A DNA stretch of 64,000 nt from Tribonema minus (GCA_017506865.1 JAFCMP010000550.1:186001-250000), one strand, 5' to 3'; shown: positions 34,901-46,200, counted from the first letter of the stretch. A program made the numbers and translations. The notes: generated by a model not told the origin, from the letters alone.

Positions 34901-36217
34901 CAACTGGGGGCTGCGTTCATGCTGCACTCATGTTGCACTCAATGTTGCACTCATGCTGCACTCAGGTTGCACTCATGCTGCACTCAGGTCGCACTCATGC
35001 GGCACTGATGTTGCACTCGTGCTGCACTCATGTTGCACTCATGCTGCACTCATGCTGCACTCGTGTTGCACTCATATTGTACTCATGTTGCTCACCTGGC
35101 CCACAGGAACTGCACATTCCGCATGTCCATCCCCACCGCCTTCCAGATCTCAATCATGTACTTGCCAACAACCTGGATCTTGGCCAGATCCCCCCCCATC
35201 TTGTTGTTGAGCTGCGCAAACCAGTCTGCAACCCAGAACTTGAAGTGGCACCCTGCCTGCGTCAAAAATCACAAGGACGCGGGCAAGCGCTGACGTTAGA
35301 CATGCGTGCAACACTTGACACCACTAGCAAAGGATCGCGGACAATCAGAGACAGCCAATGCACTTGGTGGATGATGAGACGTTTGACACTGTGTGAAATG
35401 CTGTGTCAGCGCGCTACAGGGGCACAGAGCATGCGCATTGCCACTACCTGCCAAAACCTTGTGTGTGCGTGGCACTCGCCTGGGAGGAGCGAGCAAAAAA
35501 CTTGTGGCGCTAGAGCACAATCCATGGAATGAGGCATGGTTCTCACCTTGGTGAGCTTGTTGACATTGAGCGCGCGCATGACACCCTGTGCGATGTGCAT
35601 GCGGCCCGAGGGCTCGAACCCATCGTACACGATGGGGTGGTCCTTGAACTCCAGCAACCGCATCAGCTCATCTTCCTGCATCGCAACAGTAGGTGAATGG
35701 CGATGTCAGACAGATCCGGAGAGGCAGGACAGCCCTGACATAAAAAATATTGTCAGTGCCTAGTATCGAGTACCCATACAAATCCGGACTTGAAAACTCC
35801 GGACATCCAAACTCTCTTTCACCTGTATGCACTCTTCTGCAACGCTGCGGCACAAGTCGAATCGTTCTTGTAGGGATAGCTCTGACTTGACGAGGTTGCT
35901 GGGGTCGAACGGCGGGGCCTGCAGCAATGAGGGGAGAAGTTGAAGTATGGGTTGGTGTGATGATCTCATGCGACCCACGTGATCAGACGGCATAGCAGCG
36001 CACGCAGCTGGCGCGCAAATGACCTCACTCCTATGGTGGAATCAGCAGCCGGCGCTGGCCCCTTCGCCGAGGCAGCGCTCGCCGAGGACTTGGCTCCAGC
36101 CACCGCTGGCTGTGAGGTGCCTGCTATGTCGAGCACCGAAAACTTGCTGGTGGGATTCACGACGAAGCGAGACTTTGCACTGTCGCTGCCGCCATCTCCT
36201 TTTGCTTTCTTAGCCAT
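28995..36217 (-). CDS. TyrRS: Tyrosyl-tRNA synthetase, eukaryotic/archaeal type, 9 exons, 423 aa
   Basis: Exons: 36217-36029, 35918-35823, 35675-35547, 35256-35096, 33379-33244, 31913-31678, 30582-30471, 29775-29650, 29081-28995; phases agree (424 codons with stop). It charges tRNA-Tyr with tyrosine using ATP. The class I signatures are present: a HIGH-type motif in EPSGRMHIAQG (116-126) and KMSKS at 301-305 followed by DPDSAIFMED. The family-typical YPCMQCADVFYLKADICQLG lies at about 240-259, and ILSHHMLAGLKEGQ precedes KMSKS. The first about 60 residues are an Ala/Ser/Lys-rich extension without a clear presequence, so a cytosolic enzyme is likely. The C-terminal tyrosyl-specific tail ends KKYKITK. 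There is no EMAPII-like domain. Introns 4-7 contain several duplicated exon edges. The start ATG is 114 bases from the start of the divergent lipoyl-like gene. Confidence 0.95.
30395..30445 (-). repeat. Duplicated end of TyrRS exon 7 with donor
   Basis: On the minus strand, CTACTGCAAGAACATACTCT, then CTGGATACTTCGGACAG|gtgactgcgc, is a near copy of the last about 45 bases of exon 7 and its donor (30471). It lies about 70 bases downstream of the true donor. Both copies are followed by TACTTCAAGTGC. The donor is intact, so a second 5' splice site is available. Confidence 0.88.
31325..31680 (-). repeat. Two extra copies of the TyrRS exon 6 end (KMSKS region)
   Basis: The end of exon 6, with ATCAAGATGAGCAAGAG and ATATTCATGGAGGACAC|gtgagtggg, recurs at about 31541-31600 and, more diverged, at about 31328-31395. 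Both extra copies keep a gtgagt donor, and the following GCGCGTGCGTG-like spacer is also repeated. The period is about 140-210 bases. The 31541 copy still reads MSKSAPDSAIFMED in frame. Confidence 0.88.
31985..32600 (-). repeat. Upstream copies of the TyrRS exon 6 start
   Basis: A nearly perfect copy of the first about 65 bases of exon 6 lies at about 31995-32058, behind its own tcgcag acceptor, encoding AFYPCMQCADVFYLKADICQ. Shorter, decayed copies lie near 32333-32358, 32428-32440 and 32548-32590 (each with GCATGCAGT or TGCGCGGAC remnants). Spacers are pyrimidine-rich and share GTGTTGTGAGTGTCGG-like words. Confidence 0.88.
32466..32488 (+). repeat. Short interstitial telomere-like repeat
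   Basis: Three to four TTAGGG units in TyrRS intron 5. Confidence 0.8.
32733..32812 (+). repeat. 43-base perfect tandem duplication
   Basis: The block beginning CCCTGAGCGCTGCTGC and ending GGGCGAGTCATCAAAG occurs twice, separated by GGCGA. The copies are identical over about 38 bases, which indicates recent origin. It contains the TGAGCGCTGCTGC word that recurs elsewhere in the window. Confidence 0.9.
33590..34235 (-). repeat. Three upstream copies of the TyrRS exon 5 acceptor and start
   Basis: On the minus strand, the exon 5 start (gcag|CGAGGAGATCAACCGCTCGC, then GGCGGAGTACTGGGGCAGGG) recurs near 33613-33652, 33755-33800 and, most diverged, 34175-34225. Each is preceded by an AG. The spacer units, with GAATGCTTGCAGGGAGACCT and TACTTCAACTTCAAGT, are repeated too, so the whole unit of about 160-240 bases was copied. 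Confidence 0.88.
34916..35095 (+). repeat. 12-base minisatellite next to the TyrRS exon 4 donor
   Basis: About fourteen units of TGCACTCATGCT with variants (TGTTGCACTCA, CAGGTCGCACTC) run directly into the donor of exon 4. The array forms an open frame on the + strand (repeated MLHSCCTHAA) that is an artefact of the repeat. Confidence 0.9.
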
Positions 36218-36331
36218 GGCGGAAGTTTGTCTGGAGAAAAGCTTACACGATTAAAAAAAGATCTAAGATCGTTCCCTGATAATTGGGGGGTCGACATTCT
36301 AGTTCGGCGAGGGTCGAGGACGAGGGAGAGC
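36218..36331. promoter_or_regulatory. Bidirectional promoter region, TyrRS / lipoyl-like gene
   Basis: Only 114 bases separate the divergent ATG codons at 36217 (-) and 36332 (+). It holds an AT-richer core (GATTAAAAAAAGATC near 36249) and GTTCGGCGAGGGTCGAGG next to the + start. Both 5' leaders must be very short. Confidence 0.5.
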
Positions 36332-38355
36332 ATGGCGGCCAGCAGCAGCTTTCTCAGGTTGGCTCAATGCCGGCAGTTTGCAGCAATCGCTCACAGCACT
36401 AGCGGCGGCAGGAGAAGCGTGCACCTCTGCCGCACGCTGCTGTCGAGCGCCAGTGACAGCAAGCCAGACGGGAGCGATTCACAAGCCAGCACCAAAAGCC
36501 ACTGGTATATTAAAATGCCAAGCATATCAGAGGTAAGCATCGCATGCGTCCGTCAGGCCATCAGTTTGTGTGGACTACTTCCGACAACCTCGAACTGCAA
36601 CTGCAATCCTTGAAGTGCATGATGTTGAGAGACGCGACCAAACATGTGCCATCATTGACCATGACTCTGACAGCAAGATTTGTGATGCTGCCCTCCTCTT
36701 GCAGCAAGAAAAGTTTGGCAAGGTGGCGAAATGGAAAAAGCAGGAGGGGGACAAGGTCAAAACAGGCGACCAGCTGTGCGAGATAGAGTTCACAAACTTC
36801 AGCATCAATTTGAACATGGAGGAGGACTCGTATGTGGCACAGATCATGGTTCCGGCTGGCGATGGGGAGGTGCCTGTGGGGTCGCCGCTCTGCGCGCTGG
36901 TGGAGAAACAGGTGCGACTGGTGGAGCTGTGTCATGGCGCATGCTTGATGGATCTCAGAAGTCGGCATGTGTTTTGACATTTGCTCAGTGGTCAACCGCC
37001 ATCTAATGGCCAGAGCGCTGCATATCTACATGCCACATCTCCCGACGGCTGTATGGCTGCCTGAGTCACCAGCATGCAACACTCACCCAAAGATCAATTG
37101 ACTTCCAGTGATCTGGTGTCCGCACTTCAGTTGCGCTGTACATGAGTCTTTGAGCCACAGTATGCAGCGATCACATTTGCGGCTACAAGACACCTTGTGA
37201 ACTTCCGCTGGGCCGCTGCTGTCTTCTCATCATTGGATAGTTGTGCTGCCTCTCTGTCCTACTGGTGTTCAAATCAACGCCGCTGCTACGCTAACGCCGC
37301 TCCGGCACTGACACTGCAGGAGGACATAGGGCCGTTCAGAGCGGCACACGCGCCGCAAGCTAACAAAAAGGACTTTGGGTTCACCCAGAAGGATATCATG
37401 ACCACGATCAACCACATGCTGAAGGCAGCGCAAATAGACGAAGGTGCGAACACGGCTGCTGCAACCGCCTCACGGCCATCATTGAGTGTCCGCTGTGAGC
37501 GAGCTCGGCGCACGCAATCCGCTTGCCATCGTGCATACAGGGTGTGCACACAAAGGGCGGCCATTGATGCATGCATGGGTGCCTTGCGTGTGCATCTCTC
37601 TGAACTGTCTGGAGACAATGCTCCCTGCTGCTGGGGGCTTCTACCTTGTTGTACTGGTGCCATGCGTACACCGGTCACAGCCTGACGTGAACGGTTGAAT
37701 CTGCTGAGCAGTGAATCACGCATTTAACCTCTGTATGCACCTATACTGCCGGTTCGTCACACCTGTCAACAGCCCTCGGTGGCGATGATGCAGCACCGGT
37801 CCTGAGCTCCTGCGTCTGGTACTGTGACGTGTCTTGGTGCTGAGCACGACTGAGGCTTCGCCTTGCGCTTTTAGACACACCTTCATCACGCGAAGTTGAA
37901 GACCTGTCGAGCAGCCTCGGCGCGCTCGGTGCAACACAAAGATCTGGAAACCCCTCATGGTGACTGTGAGGGCAAAGCACTGACTTTGAAGGGCCCCCAC
38001 CGGGCTGAACGCATCCCTTCGGTGACATACATACATAGCTTGTGCTGCTGAGCACTGATTGTCATCCGTCTTGTTATTTACGCCCTTGTTGCTGCCATGA
38101 TCATCAGAGCTCGCGGGCCAGCTCCTGTCGCTGGCGCGGCACGAAAATCTGGAGCTGTACGAGGCCTTCAACGGCTCCTTCGAGGGGAAGGAGTTCAGCG
38201 AGCAGGGCCTGGAGGGATTGGACACGTCGTTCTTCCTGCTGCAGGCAAAGGACATTGTGAAGACAACGCTCGCGCCCGCTCAACAAGAGAGCAAGCCCGC
38301 AGCGGAACAAAACAAGCCCGCACCGGAACAAAGCAAGCCCGCAGCGGAGCCATGA
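36332..38355 (+). CDS. Mitochondrial lipoyl-domain-like protein lacking the lipoyl lysine, 259 aa
   Basis: Exons: 36332-36532, 36705-36911, 37320-37443, 38108-38355; phases agree (260 codons with stop). The N-terminus (MAASSSFLRLAQCRQFAAIA, Arg/Ser-rich, no acidic residues) looks like a mitochondrial presequence. Residues 58-136 match the lipoyl domain of 2-oxoacid dehydrogenase E2 proteins: YIKMPSISE, then KVAKWKKQEGDKVKTGDQLC, EIE, and EDSYVAQIMVPAGDGEVPVG. The canonical ETDKA turn is replaced by EFTNF, so Asn98 stands where the lipoylated Lys should be. No subunit-binding domain and no catalytic HxxxDG domain follow. Instead there is a helical region (about 137-235) and a tail of repeated EQ(N/S)KPA units. 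It could be a structural E2/E3BP relative or an unrelated user of the fold. The function is not known. Confidence 0.8.
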
Positions 38356-39324
38356 TGCGGCAGCGACGGCGGCATGCACGGCGGCCGTGTATGTGTATAC
38401 AGGTTCAGTGGCACGCGTGTCTGTAAATGGAGTCCGCGCATTTGCTAGTCGCGTGTCTCTCCTCAGTGCTGCTGCTGACATTGTGTGCAGTTCTCTAAAC
38501 GAACGACTCAGACTGCCTGGCATTGCAGGCCATGAGACGCATCTGACAGCTCATCAGATGTATTTACACCAAAGCAAGTTTCTTTTTTGTCTTGCCCGAT
38601 CCATCGCACCTGCATCCCGGACTTCCAAATAGAAGTATTCACGTTGATGGTCAGCAGTGGAGCGATCTGGAAGTTCAAGGAATGGCAATGACAGCTTTCT
38701 CACGTGTTGCCATTGGGGATGGAGCAGATTGTCACCCCCGATGTCGAGTGCACCTGTCATCTGGCATGATTTTGCAGTATGCAGGGTCATGCATCGCCTA
38801 CAATGCAATGGTTTTCATGCTGCGTCGGTGCACGACAACTCTTGTCTGTGAAAGAAACATCTGTGAGGGGAGTAGATGAATTGATAACACGAGTTCGGAC
38901 GGTTAGAGGCTTGCTTGTGCAGCAACCTCCACCTTGACGGCCAAGTCACCGCAACCTGAATTACCTTCATGTCAAAATTCCGATGCCTGCTTCAGGAGCA
39001 TTACTTGCGGGTCACGCGCATGGCAAGTTGCTGGGGTTGTGTAGTCATATGCTCTGGCCATGTGCAGCACATGATGCATAACGCAGAACATCTCTATACT
39101 GCGTGGACACAAGCTCTGGCCATCTGCAGCACATGATACATAACGCACAACACCTCTGTACATAAACCAGGAGTACATCACCAAGGTTCACAATAGGATG
39201 CGGAGTCGATTCATCACAAGGAAGTGCCGTATGCGCACAGTGCTCACACCAGATGCACCAGCAATGAAGCAGTAGCGCAAAGCGAGACATGTTGGTCCTC
39301 GTGAAAGAGTGACTATGATTGAAA
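38356..39324. other. Convergent intergenic region, no gene seen
   Basis: It lies between two convergent stop codons. Short open frames are present but none is protein-like. A duplicated segment (GCTCTGGCCATGTGCAGCAC at 39050 and GCTCTGGCCATCTGCAGCAC at 39112, each followed by ATGAT(G/A)CATAACGCA) forms a 60-base tandem pair. Confidence 0.5.
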
Positions 39325-39981
39325 CTAGTGTCTGTCAAAGCGTCGGTCTCTCGGTGCTGAAGCAGGCTCACCACTTGACCTGTGCTTGTACGTGGTGTCA
39401 GCTGTGTCATCGCCAATGCCATAGCCCGTGAAAGTGCTGATCACCGGGCGCAGCAGCCACGGCGGCATGAAGCTGGACGGACTTCTGTCTCGCGTTACTG
39501 TTCCCCGAAACATGCGAGGCTGGGTGCCGAAAATGTTCCAGTGCAGCTCCGCCCTATAATGCGTAGCCGTGGCACTGGGCTCCTTGAGCTCCCAATGCAG
39601 ACCGCCGACATCGAACCACCACCTGCCGTCTGCCTTCCCGGGGCTCTCTACTGTGCCGTCTTTGTGAAATGTGAAGTACTCGTCCTCCCTCTTGAACCCC
39701 AGCAGCTTGCGAGTTGACATGCGCCACTCTGCGGTTCGAAGCGGGTGAGGTGCGTCCTCATCCTCCTCCATCACTTCGGCTTCGTCATCCAGCAGGTCGA
39801 CATGGAACAGTACATCGCCATCGTTGTGCTCCTGTGCGGCTGCATGGCGATAGGCCAGCTGCCGCGGTCGCGTGATCGCACGCAGCCCTCGCCGAGCTGT
39901 CCTGGCTGCTGCTGATGTGCGCGCTCCTAGCAACGCTGCGAACCAATACAGAGCTGCCAGCCATGCAGCAGCTTTGACCAT
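39325..39981 (-). CDS. Conserved-looking protein with signal-type N-terminus, 218 aa, single exon
   Basis: I do not recognise a named family. The ATG at 39981 is followed by a hydrophobic segment (AAAWLAALYWFAALLGARTS) and then a basic stretch (AARTARRGLRAITRPRQ) free of acidic residues. This suggests a signal peptide plus a possible plastid transit region, though without Phe at the junction. The mature part has an acidic patch (DDEAEVMEEDEDA) and a compact, Trp/Phe/Gly-rich domain with beta-strand character (EDEYFTFHKDGTV, GRWWFDVGGLHWELKE, RMFRGTVTRDR). An upstream TTG could extend the frame to 40017, but the ATG start places the hydrophobic segment correctly. The gene is intronless and divergent from the giant gene. 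Confidence 0.75.
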   Translation of the reverse strand: MVKAAAWLAALYWFAALLGARTSAAARTARRGLRAITRPRQLAYRHAAAQEHNDGDVLFHVDLLDDEAEVMEEDEDAPHPLRTAEWRMSTRKLLGFKREDEYFTFHKDGTVESPGKADGRWWFDVGGLHWELKEPSATATHYRAELHWNIFGTQPRMFRGTVTRDRSPSSFMPPWLLRPVISTFTGYGIGDDTADTTYKHRSSGEPASAPRDRRFDRH

Positions 39982-40275
39982 GTGAACCTTGATGGAGAAG
40001 AACTCTGAGAACTTCAACAGTTTAATTCAGCAACTTCAACTGTTGAAGTTAAAGGCGTAACTGTCAAATGTTGGATCATGTTCTTGTTAACATGTTGTTG
40101 GTGGTGATGCCTGCGCGCTGTCGCCGAGCAGTCAGACGCCGTAGGATTTCCGATTGCGACCTAGACGCTCCTCGTGGGCAAGCTTCAGCAAGCACATGTG
40201 CGCCCTGCAACTGAGTTCCTGAGGTGCTCTCCGTTGTGCACCTATCAGCAAATTCAACTGGAGCTCAAACACAGT
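39982..40275. promoter_or_regulatory. Divergent promoter region with a TTGAAGTT inverted repeat
   Basis: These 294 bases separate start codons at 39981 (-) and 40276 (+). Near 40028-40052 the words AACTTCAAC and GTTGAAGTT face each other with almost no spacer, forming a hairpin or a two-fold symmetric binding site. No TATA box is assignable. Confidence 0.4.
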
Positions 40276-43200
40276 ATGACGGCACCCATGGATCACTACG
40301 GCGCTGCACCTTCCAGCTCTTCGGCGCTGATGATCCTAGGTGAGCACCGATGACACATGCTGCGAACCAGCTCGGCACTCGCAGTACTGGTCGAGCACCA
40401 TCGAGAACCCCATCGCCATGCTGTTGCACTGTCTGTACTTCAGATGTGGAGGAGAGCTTCCATTCCAAGTGCTATGAGCTCACTGACAGGAGCTTCATGA
40501 GGGACTTCAGGCATGCGAGCCGTGTGATGCGCTGTGCCTCGCAAATCGGCAAGGTGAGGCAGCCGGCAACCTCAACTTCGGGCATGGCAACTGCTGCAGT
40601 TTTACGGCGCAGCGAGAGGCCTTTGAGCATCAGTAGGGCTAATGAATAGATGTGCGCATCTGTGCGCGTGCCAGCTATGTATGACCTCGGTCTGTGCATC
40701 ATGAATAATGCTGAACGTGCGCGACAAGACGGCGGCACAACAGCAACTGGATCTCGACCACAGTGCTAGGCACACACAACAGCACACGGCCGACGACCAC
40801 GCTGGTCCTGTACTGCCTGAGACATTGAGTATTGTGCCAGCGATGGCTCTCCGACTCCATAGAGAGAGCAAGGCAGCGGTTTCCCGTCCGTTGCCCGGAT
40901 GCAGCGAGGCGGCCTCGCTTGACACGCGCGGCGACGGCGCCGTCACGCGCGGCGACGGCGCCGTTATGCGCTCACCCTGTGGTCAATGTCCATCGGCAGA
41001 TGCTATAATTGTAATTTTAGAATATGTGCTGAATGAGCGTTGGCGCTCATGTAATCTGAGAATGCGATGCGGCTTTATTCGCTGTACACGCAGGCAGCAC
41101 CTCTCGAGTGGTGCACGTAATGGCGGTGCCGCAGCATTCCCCAGCTCGGCGCGCCCGTCGCTGCGCCGCGGTCCTGCACGCTGAGCGCTGCTGCATGCAC
41201 GTCATTGCGCCACACCGACTTCATTTACGCAAGCGCGCGCCGCCGCGACTGATCTTCCTTTACTCAACACTCTTTAGCTTTTCAGTTGTACGCCTGTTGA
41301 GGTTGTACACCTGTTGAGGTGTTGCAAAATCATGATATGTTCCACTTCGAGGTCCATGGAACGCATGCACATGTCATTCGCTGCTTCTGCGGCGGCAGAT
41401 GTGGCGCGGCTACGTCCACAGGCAGCGCTTCCTGACGTGGCGCGCGCGGCGGCGCCAGCGCAGGGCGCTCTTCTTCCGCGCGTGGCGCGCCGCCGTCCTC
41501 GCGGACCGCCTGCACGCGCGCTTCATACTGCGCAAGTACTGGAGCCTGCTCAAGGAGGCCCTCGAGGACAGGCAGCGCATGGAGAAGGTGCTGCGCGCTG
41601 CGGTGGAGGCGACGGCGGGGCGTCACAAGTTGACGTTCGCCGCGGTGAACCTGTTCTTCCGCGAGCTGGAGCGGACCGAGGCGCACGGCGCGCGGAAGGA
41701 GCAGGTGAGCTCGTGTTGAACTTCAACTTAAGTGTAGTTGAAGCGAAGCATATCAGCCAGGGTGCGCATGCGGGGTGCATCCGAAATCGGTGTCTACCAC
41801 AGCAGGCCATGTGCTGTGCGGCAGCGGGGACGGGACCGAGGCAAATGATGCCAATGTGCTAAATCAAGTGTCTCAAATCATACTGCAGCACCGTGGTTGA
41901 ATGCATTGACTTGTCGTACAAAAGGACATGCCGCGCCATCAATTCATTTGGCAGCCTGTCATTTGGCGGCGAGCTCTAATACAGTCATGGCGCGTCAGAA
42001 CGCAGCAGCAGCGCTCCACTGCAGCAACGCTCGCCAGAAAGCTCCGCCAGGTCCGCTGCCTAACCGCGATGTGTTGAACCCACACTACTTGAAGTATATG
42101 TGCTGGTGACGCACCTGGGCGGCCGCCTGCGTCTCCCCCCACCCCCCATGCAGCCAGATCCCTACATCCAATGCGTTGATTGCCGCATACGACAGTCACT
42201 GCTGACTCTGACTGGCCAGCCGATCAACCACTCCCAACTGCACCAGTCAGTGCCCTGAACGCAGCGCGCCCGCCGCCTGCATTCCCCTCACCCCCCATGT
42301 ACTTGGTCAGAGCCCCGAATGCAGTGCGCCGAGTGCCAGATGTCGCACGCACTACTGATGCCAACTGGCCAGCCAATAAACCACTCTCAAGTCATGAGAT
42401 TGGAGTAAAATCCGGTCATGACCAAATACGGCGGGTGCAAAAGAGCAGCACCGACAAAAACCTTTCCTTTTGTCGCAGCAGTCAGCGCCCTGAACACATC
42501 GCGCCCGCCGCCTCACCACCCTTGCAGCCAGACCCCTGAATGCAGTGCGTTGAGTGCTACATGCGATAGGCGCTGCTGACGCTGACTGGCGAGCTGATTG
42601 AGCTCTGTCAGGCTCGTCCCGTTGCAGTCGGTGCCCTGAACGCAGCGCGCCCGCCGCCGCCCCCCCCCCCGCCCGCGCCGCCGCCGCAGGTGCTGCTGAC
42701 GCACGTCGGCACGGGCAGGCGCATCCTGCGGGTGCTCGTAGACGGCTGGAAGGCGCGCGTGCACGCCGCTGTTGTGAATTTGGAGTCAATTCTGGTCGTT
42801 ACCAAATACGGCGGGTGCAAAAACAGCATCGGGCACTGAACGCAGCGCGCCTGCCACGTGTCCGCCCCCCCCGCCCGCGCCGCCGCCGCAGGTGCTGCTG
42901 ACGCACGTCGGCACGCGCAGGCGCATCCTGCGCGTGCTCGTGGACGGCTGGAAGGCGTGCGTGCACGCCGCGCGGCAGCGGCGCTCAACAGCGGCAGCGC
43001 TCGTCCTGCGCGTCACGCGCGAACTTCAACACGCCTCGCGCATGGTCGCGTGGTCCCTCGAGCTGCTGCTCGTGGGGTTCCACATGTGGCGGCGCATGGC
43101 GGCGTTCACGGCGGCGCTGCGGCTGGGGCGTGAGTTGCCCAACTTTGGCAAAACGGTAGGTATTGGAAACCTGTGTCCCAGGGGAGAGGAGGGGTAATGC

Positions 43201-46200
43201 CTGGTGTGGAGCAGTTTCTGAACACTTTGGTCGTATGTGGCAGTACTTCAAGTGTTGAGTAGTGCGGGACCGGAGTTCGCGCTCAGTTTACTTGAGCATT
43301 GCAGGATGTTGCAGTACTTCAAGTGTTGAGAGTGCAGGACCGAACTGGTCCTTGTCTCAACTTGAAACCTGTCGATTTATAGATGTGCATGGGGGTGTCG
43401 GTGTCAGCGGCACCTCAAACAAAAGCACGCGCTGACACAAGCATGTTGAAGTCTTCAGTTTCGAACATCAAACTTGAAGTGCATGCGGGCACGCTGCCTA
43501 CCTCACGCTGAACACAGCGCGTGTTCAAGTGGAAGACCTCAATAACATAAGAGTTGAAGCGCACGTGAGCGCGCTCACGCAGAGAAAACTGCCACTAATG
43601 CGCGTTGCGCTGCGCTGCGCCTCGCGCGCCCCCCAGCCACCCTGCGCCAAGAAGCGGGACAAGTGGGCCGCGACGACGGTTGAAGCGCACGTAAGCACGC
43701 TCGCACTGAGAAAATCGCAACTGGCGTATGCCGCCATGCGCTGCGCTCGTGCTGAAAACAATGCAACTTACGCGTGTTGTGATCTGCTGCCCTCGTACGC
43801 CCCCAGCCGCCCTGCGCCAAGAAGTGGGACAAGTGGGCCGCGACGACGGGGCGGCGCCTGCAGCGCAAGCACGCCATCAACGTCAAGGGCGGCCAGATCT
43901 TCCTGCGCAACAAGTTCCGGCGCTGGGCGGTGTACGTGCGCTGGTGCCGCGCGCGCGGGCAGCGCATGAGCGCCGCCTACGAGTACAGCCGCGCGCGCGT
44001 CAAGGTGCGTGCGAGCCATGGGGTAGGGAGGTATTAAGGTGCGTAGCGATGGGGGTAGGCAGGTATTAAGGTGCGTAGCGCGCGCGGGCAGCGCATGAGC
44101 GCTGCCTACGAGTACAGCCGCGCGCGCGTCAAGGTGCGTAACTGTGGGGGTAGCAGGTATTGAAGCGCATGAGCGCTGCCTACGACTACAGCCGCGCGCG
44201 CGTCAAGGTGCGTGCGTAGCCATGGGGGTAGGTAGGTATTAAGGTGCGTAGCGCGCGCGGGCAGCGCATGAGCGCCGCCTACGAGTACAGCCGCACGCGC
44301 GTCAAGGTGCGTAGTCATGGGGATACGCAGGTATCGAGGTGCGTAGCAAAAGGGGTAGGCAGTTTGGCTAGGGTTTGGCTGGTAGTTCAGCTAAAGTTTG
44401 GCTGGACCTCGGCGCTATGTGACTGCGGGCGTGCGCACATTGCGAGGCCAGAAGGGGCAAGTAGGCAGTTTTTGGGGGGTCGATGCTACTGTACTTAGGG
44501 TTAGGGTTAGGCTGGTGCGCTGCAGCCCCTTGAATGACCATGCGTTTCGGGCATGGGCACCTGTTACAATGGCGGCAGGGTTGGCACAAGGGCGGGGAGT
44601 AAGGCGTGCGATGCGGCCGCGCGTACATCTGTGTGCGTGGCGAGGGGTTCAGGAGGCGTACAGGCAATATTGACCATGCGCTAGCAAGGAGACTGCAGCA
44701 TGTCAAACACGCCAGGTGCTCAGAGCATCTGTACATGGTGCAGAGCGTTGTCTCAACTTGTCCGCAGTGCGCTGGTCCATTGGCGTGCGAGCGGTGCAGC
44801 AGTGCTTCGTCGCCAATCATGACAAGCACGCGTGCATCGAGGCGGGGCTTGCGGTTATGTTAAGAGGTTTGACCATGGCACGCTTTGCAAAGTGCTATCT
44901 GGCAGTCGACTGTAATGTGGCAGTGCTCCACCTTCTGGGTAGTTTTAGGGTTAGGGCTACGTCGCTTGCCGGGCAGGTCCAGAGTGCCACCTCGTGAACT
45001 GGTGGGGAGCATTTACATGCGCGGGTGTTCGCATCACCGTCAATGCGCACGTAACCTCTCACCGGTGGCCCTAACGCTAGCCCGAGCCGTAGCTCCAATC
45101 CCAGCCTGAACCCTAGCACCACTCCTGGCCCTAATTTTGATACGATCCCTAACCCTACCCCCACCCTAGCTCTAAACCTGGCCCCAAGCCTAGCCTACTC
45201 CTAGCCCTGGTCCTGATGTTTTGCGTGCGCGCCCCGTGCCACTACCGCAGCGCGTCCTGAAAGGCTGGCACTGGACTGCTGTAAAGCATGCTCATGCGCA
45301 AATATTCGTGTCGAAAGTGATGCGCACGTGACGCCCAACCCGTAGCCTCGTCCCTAGCCTAGTTCTGACCCTGTCCCTGACCCTAGCCTGAGCCTGAGCG
45401 CCGCTCCTACGTAGCCCCAACCCTAGCCCCAACCCCCCTACATCACCCCCCCCTGGATGTAACCTGACCCCACGGAACGGGTGGTCGCACCTCCGCAGCG
45501 GCGCGTGTTTGAAGGCTGGCACAAGGCCTGCCGCACCAAGCCCTAACCCTAATCCTAGCCGTATCCTAATCCTAGCCCTATCCTAATCCTAGCCCTAATC
45601 GTAACCCTTACCCTAGCTCTCACCCTAGACCTAACCAAGGCTCTGGCCCTAACCCTAATCTTGACGCCCCGCGCGCGCGCGCGCGCGCCTCGCACCACGC
45701 CGCAGCGGCGCGTTCTCAAAGGCTGGCACAACACCTGCCGCACCAAGGGGCAGATGCAGCGCGTGGTGCAGCGCTGCTTCGCCGCGTGGCGCCGCTGGGC
45801 GCCGCTGCATCAGCGCTCAGCCGCCGCCAAGGCAGCGGTGCTCGACCACGTGCGCGCCCTGCGCTCCGAGCGCGCGCTGCTGGCGATGCACCGGCTCGCG
45901 AGCGACGCGCACGCGCGGGACCAGGCGGCGGCGGCGCGCATTCTCGATGCCCCCATCTTCCACGTCGTTGCCCAGGTATGTAGGTACTGTGATGTGATGT
46001 GATGTCATGTGATATACTTGTAGGTGGCGGCGGCGCGCACCCTTGATGCTCCCATTGTCCACGTGGTGGCCCAAGTTGTGTAAATAGCATAGGGGGTATA
46101 GTTGTGATGTACTTGTAGGCGGCGGCGGCGGCGCGCATCCTCGACGCCCCCATCTTCCACGTGGTTGCGCAGGTATGTAAGTAGTATCATGTCTTGTCTT

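Noticed and set aside
34626..35532. Cys/His-rich + frames of about 200 codons with repeated MLHSCCTHAA
   Set aside because: Produced by translation of the 12-base minisatellite next to TyrRS exon 4.
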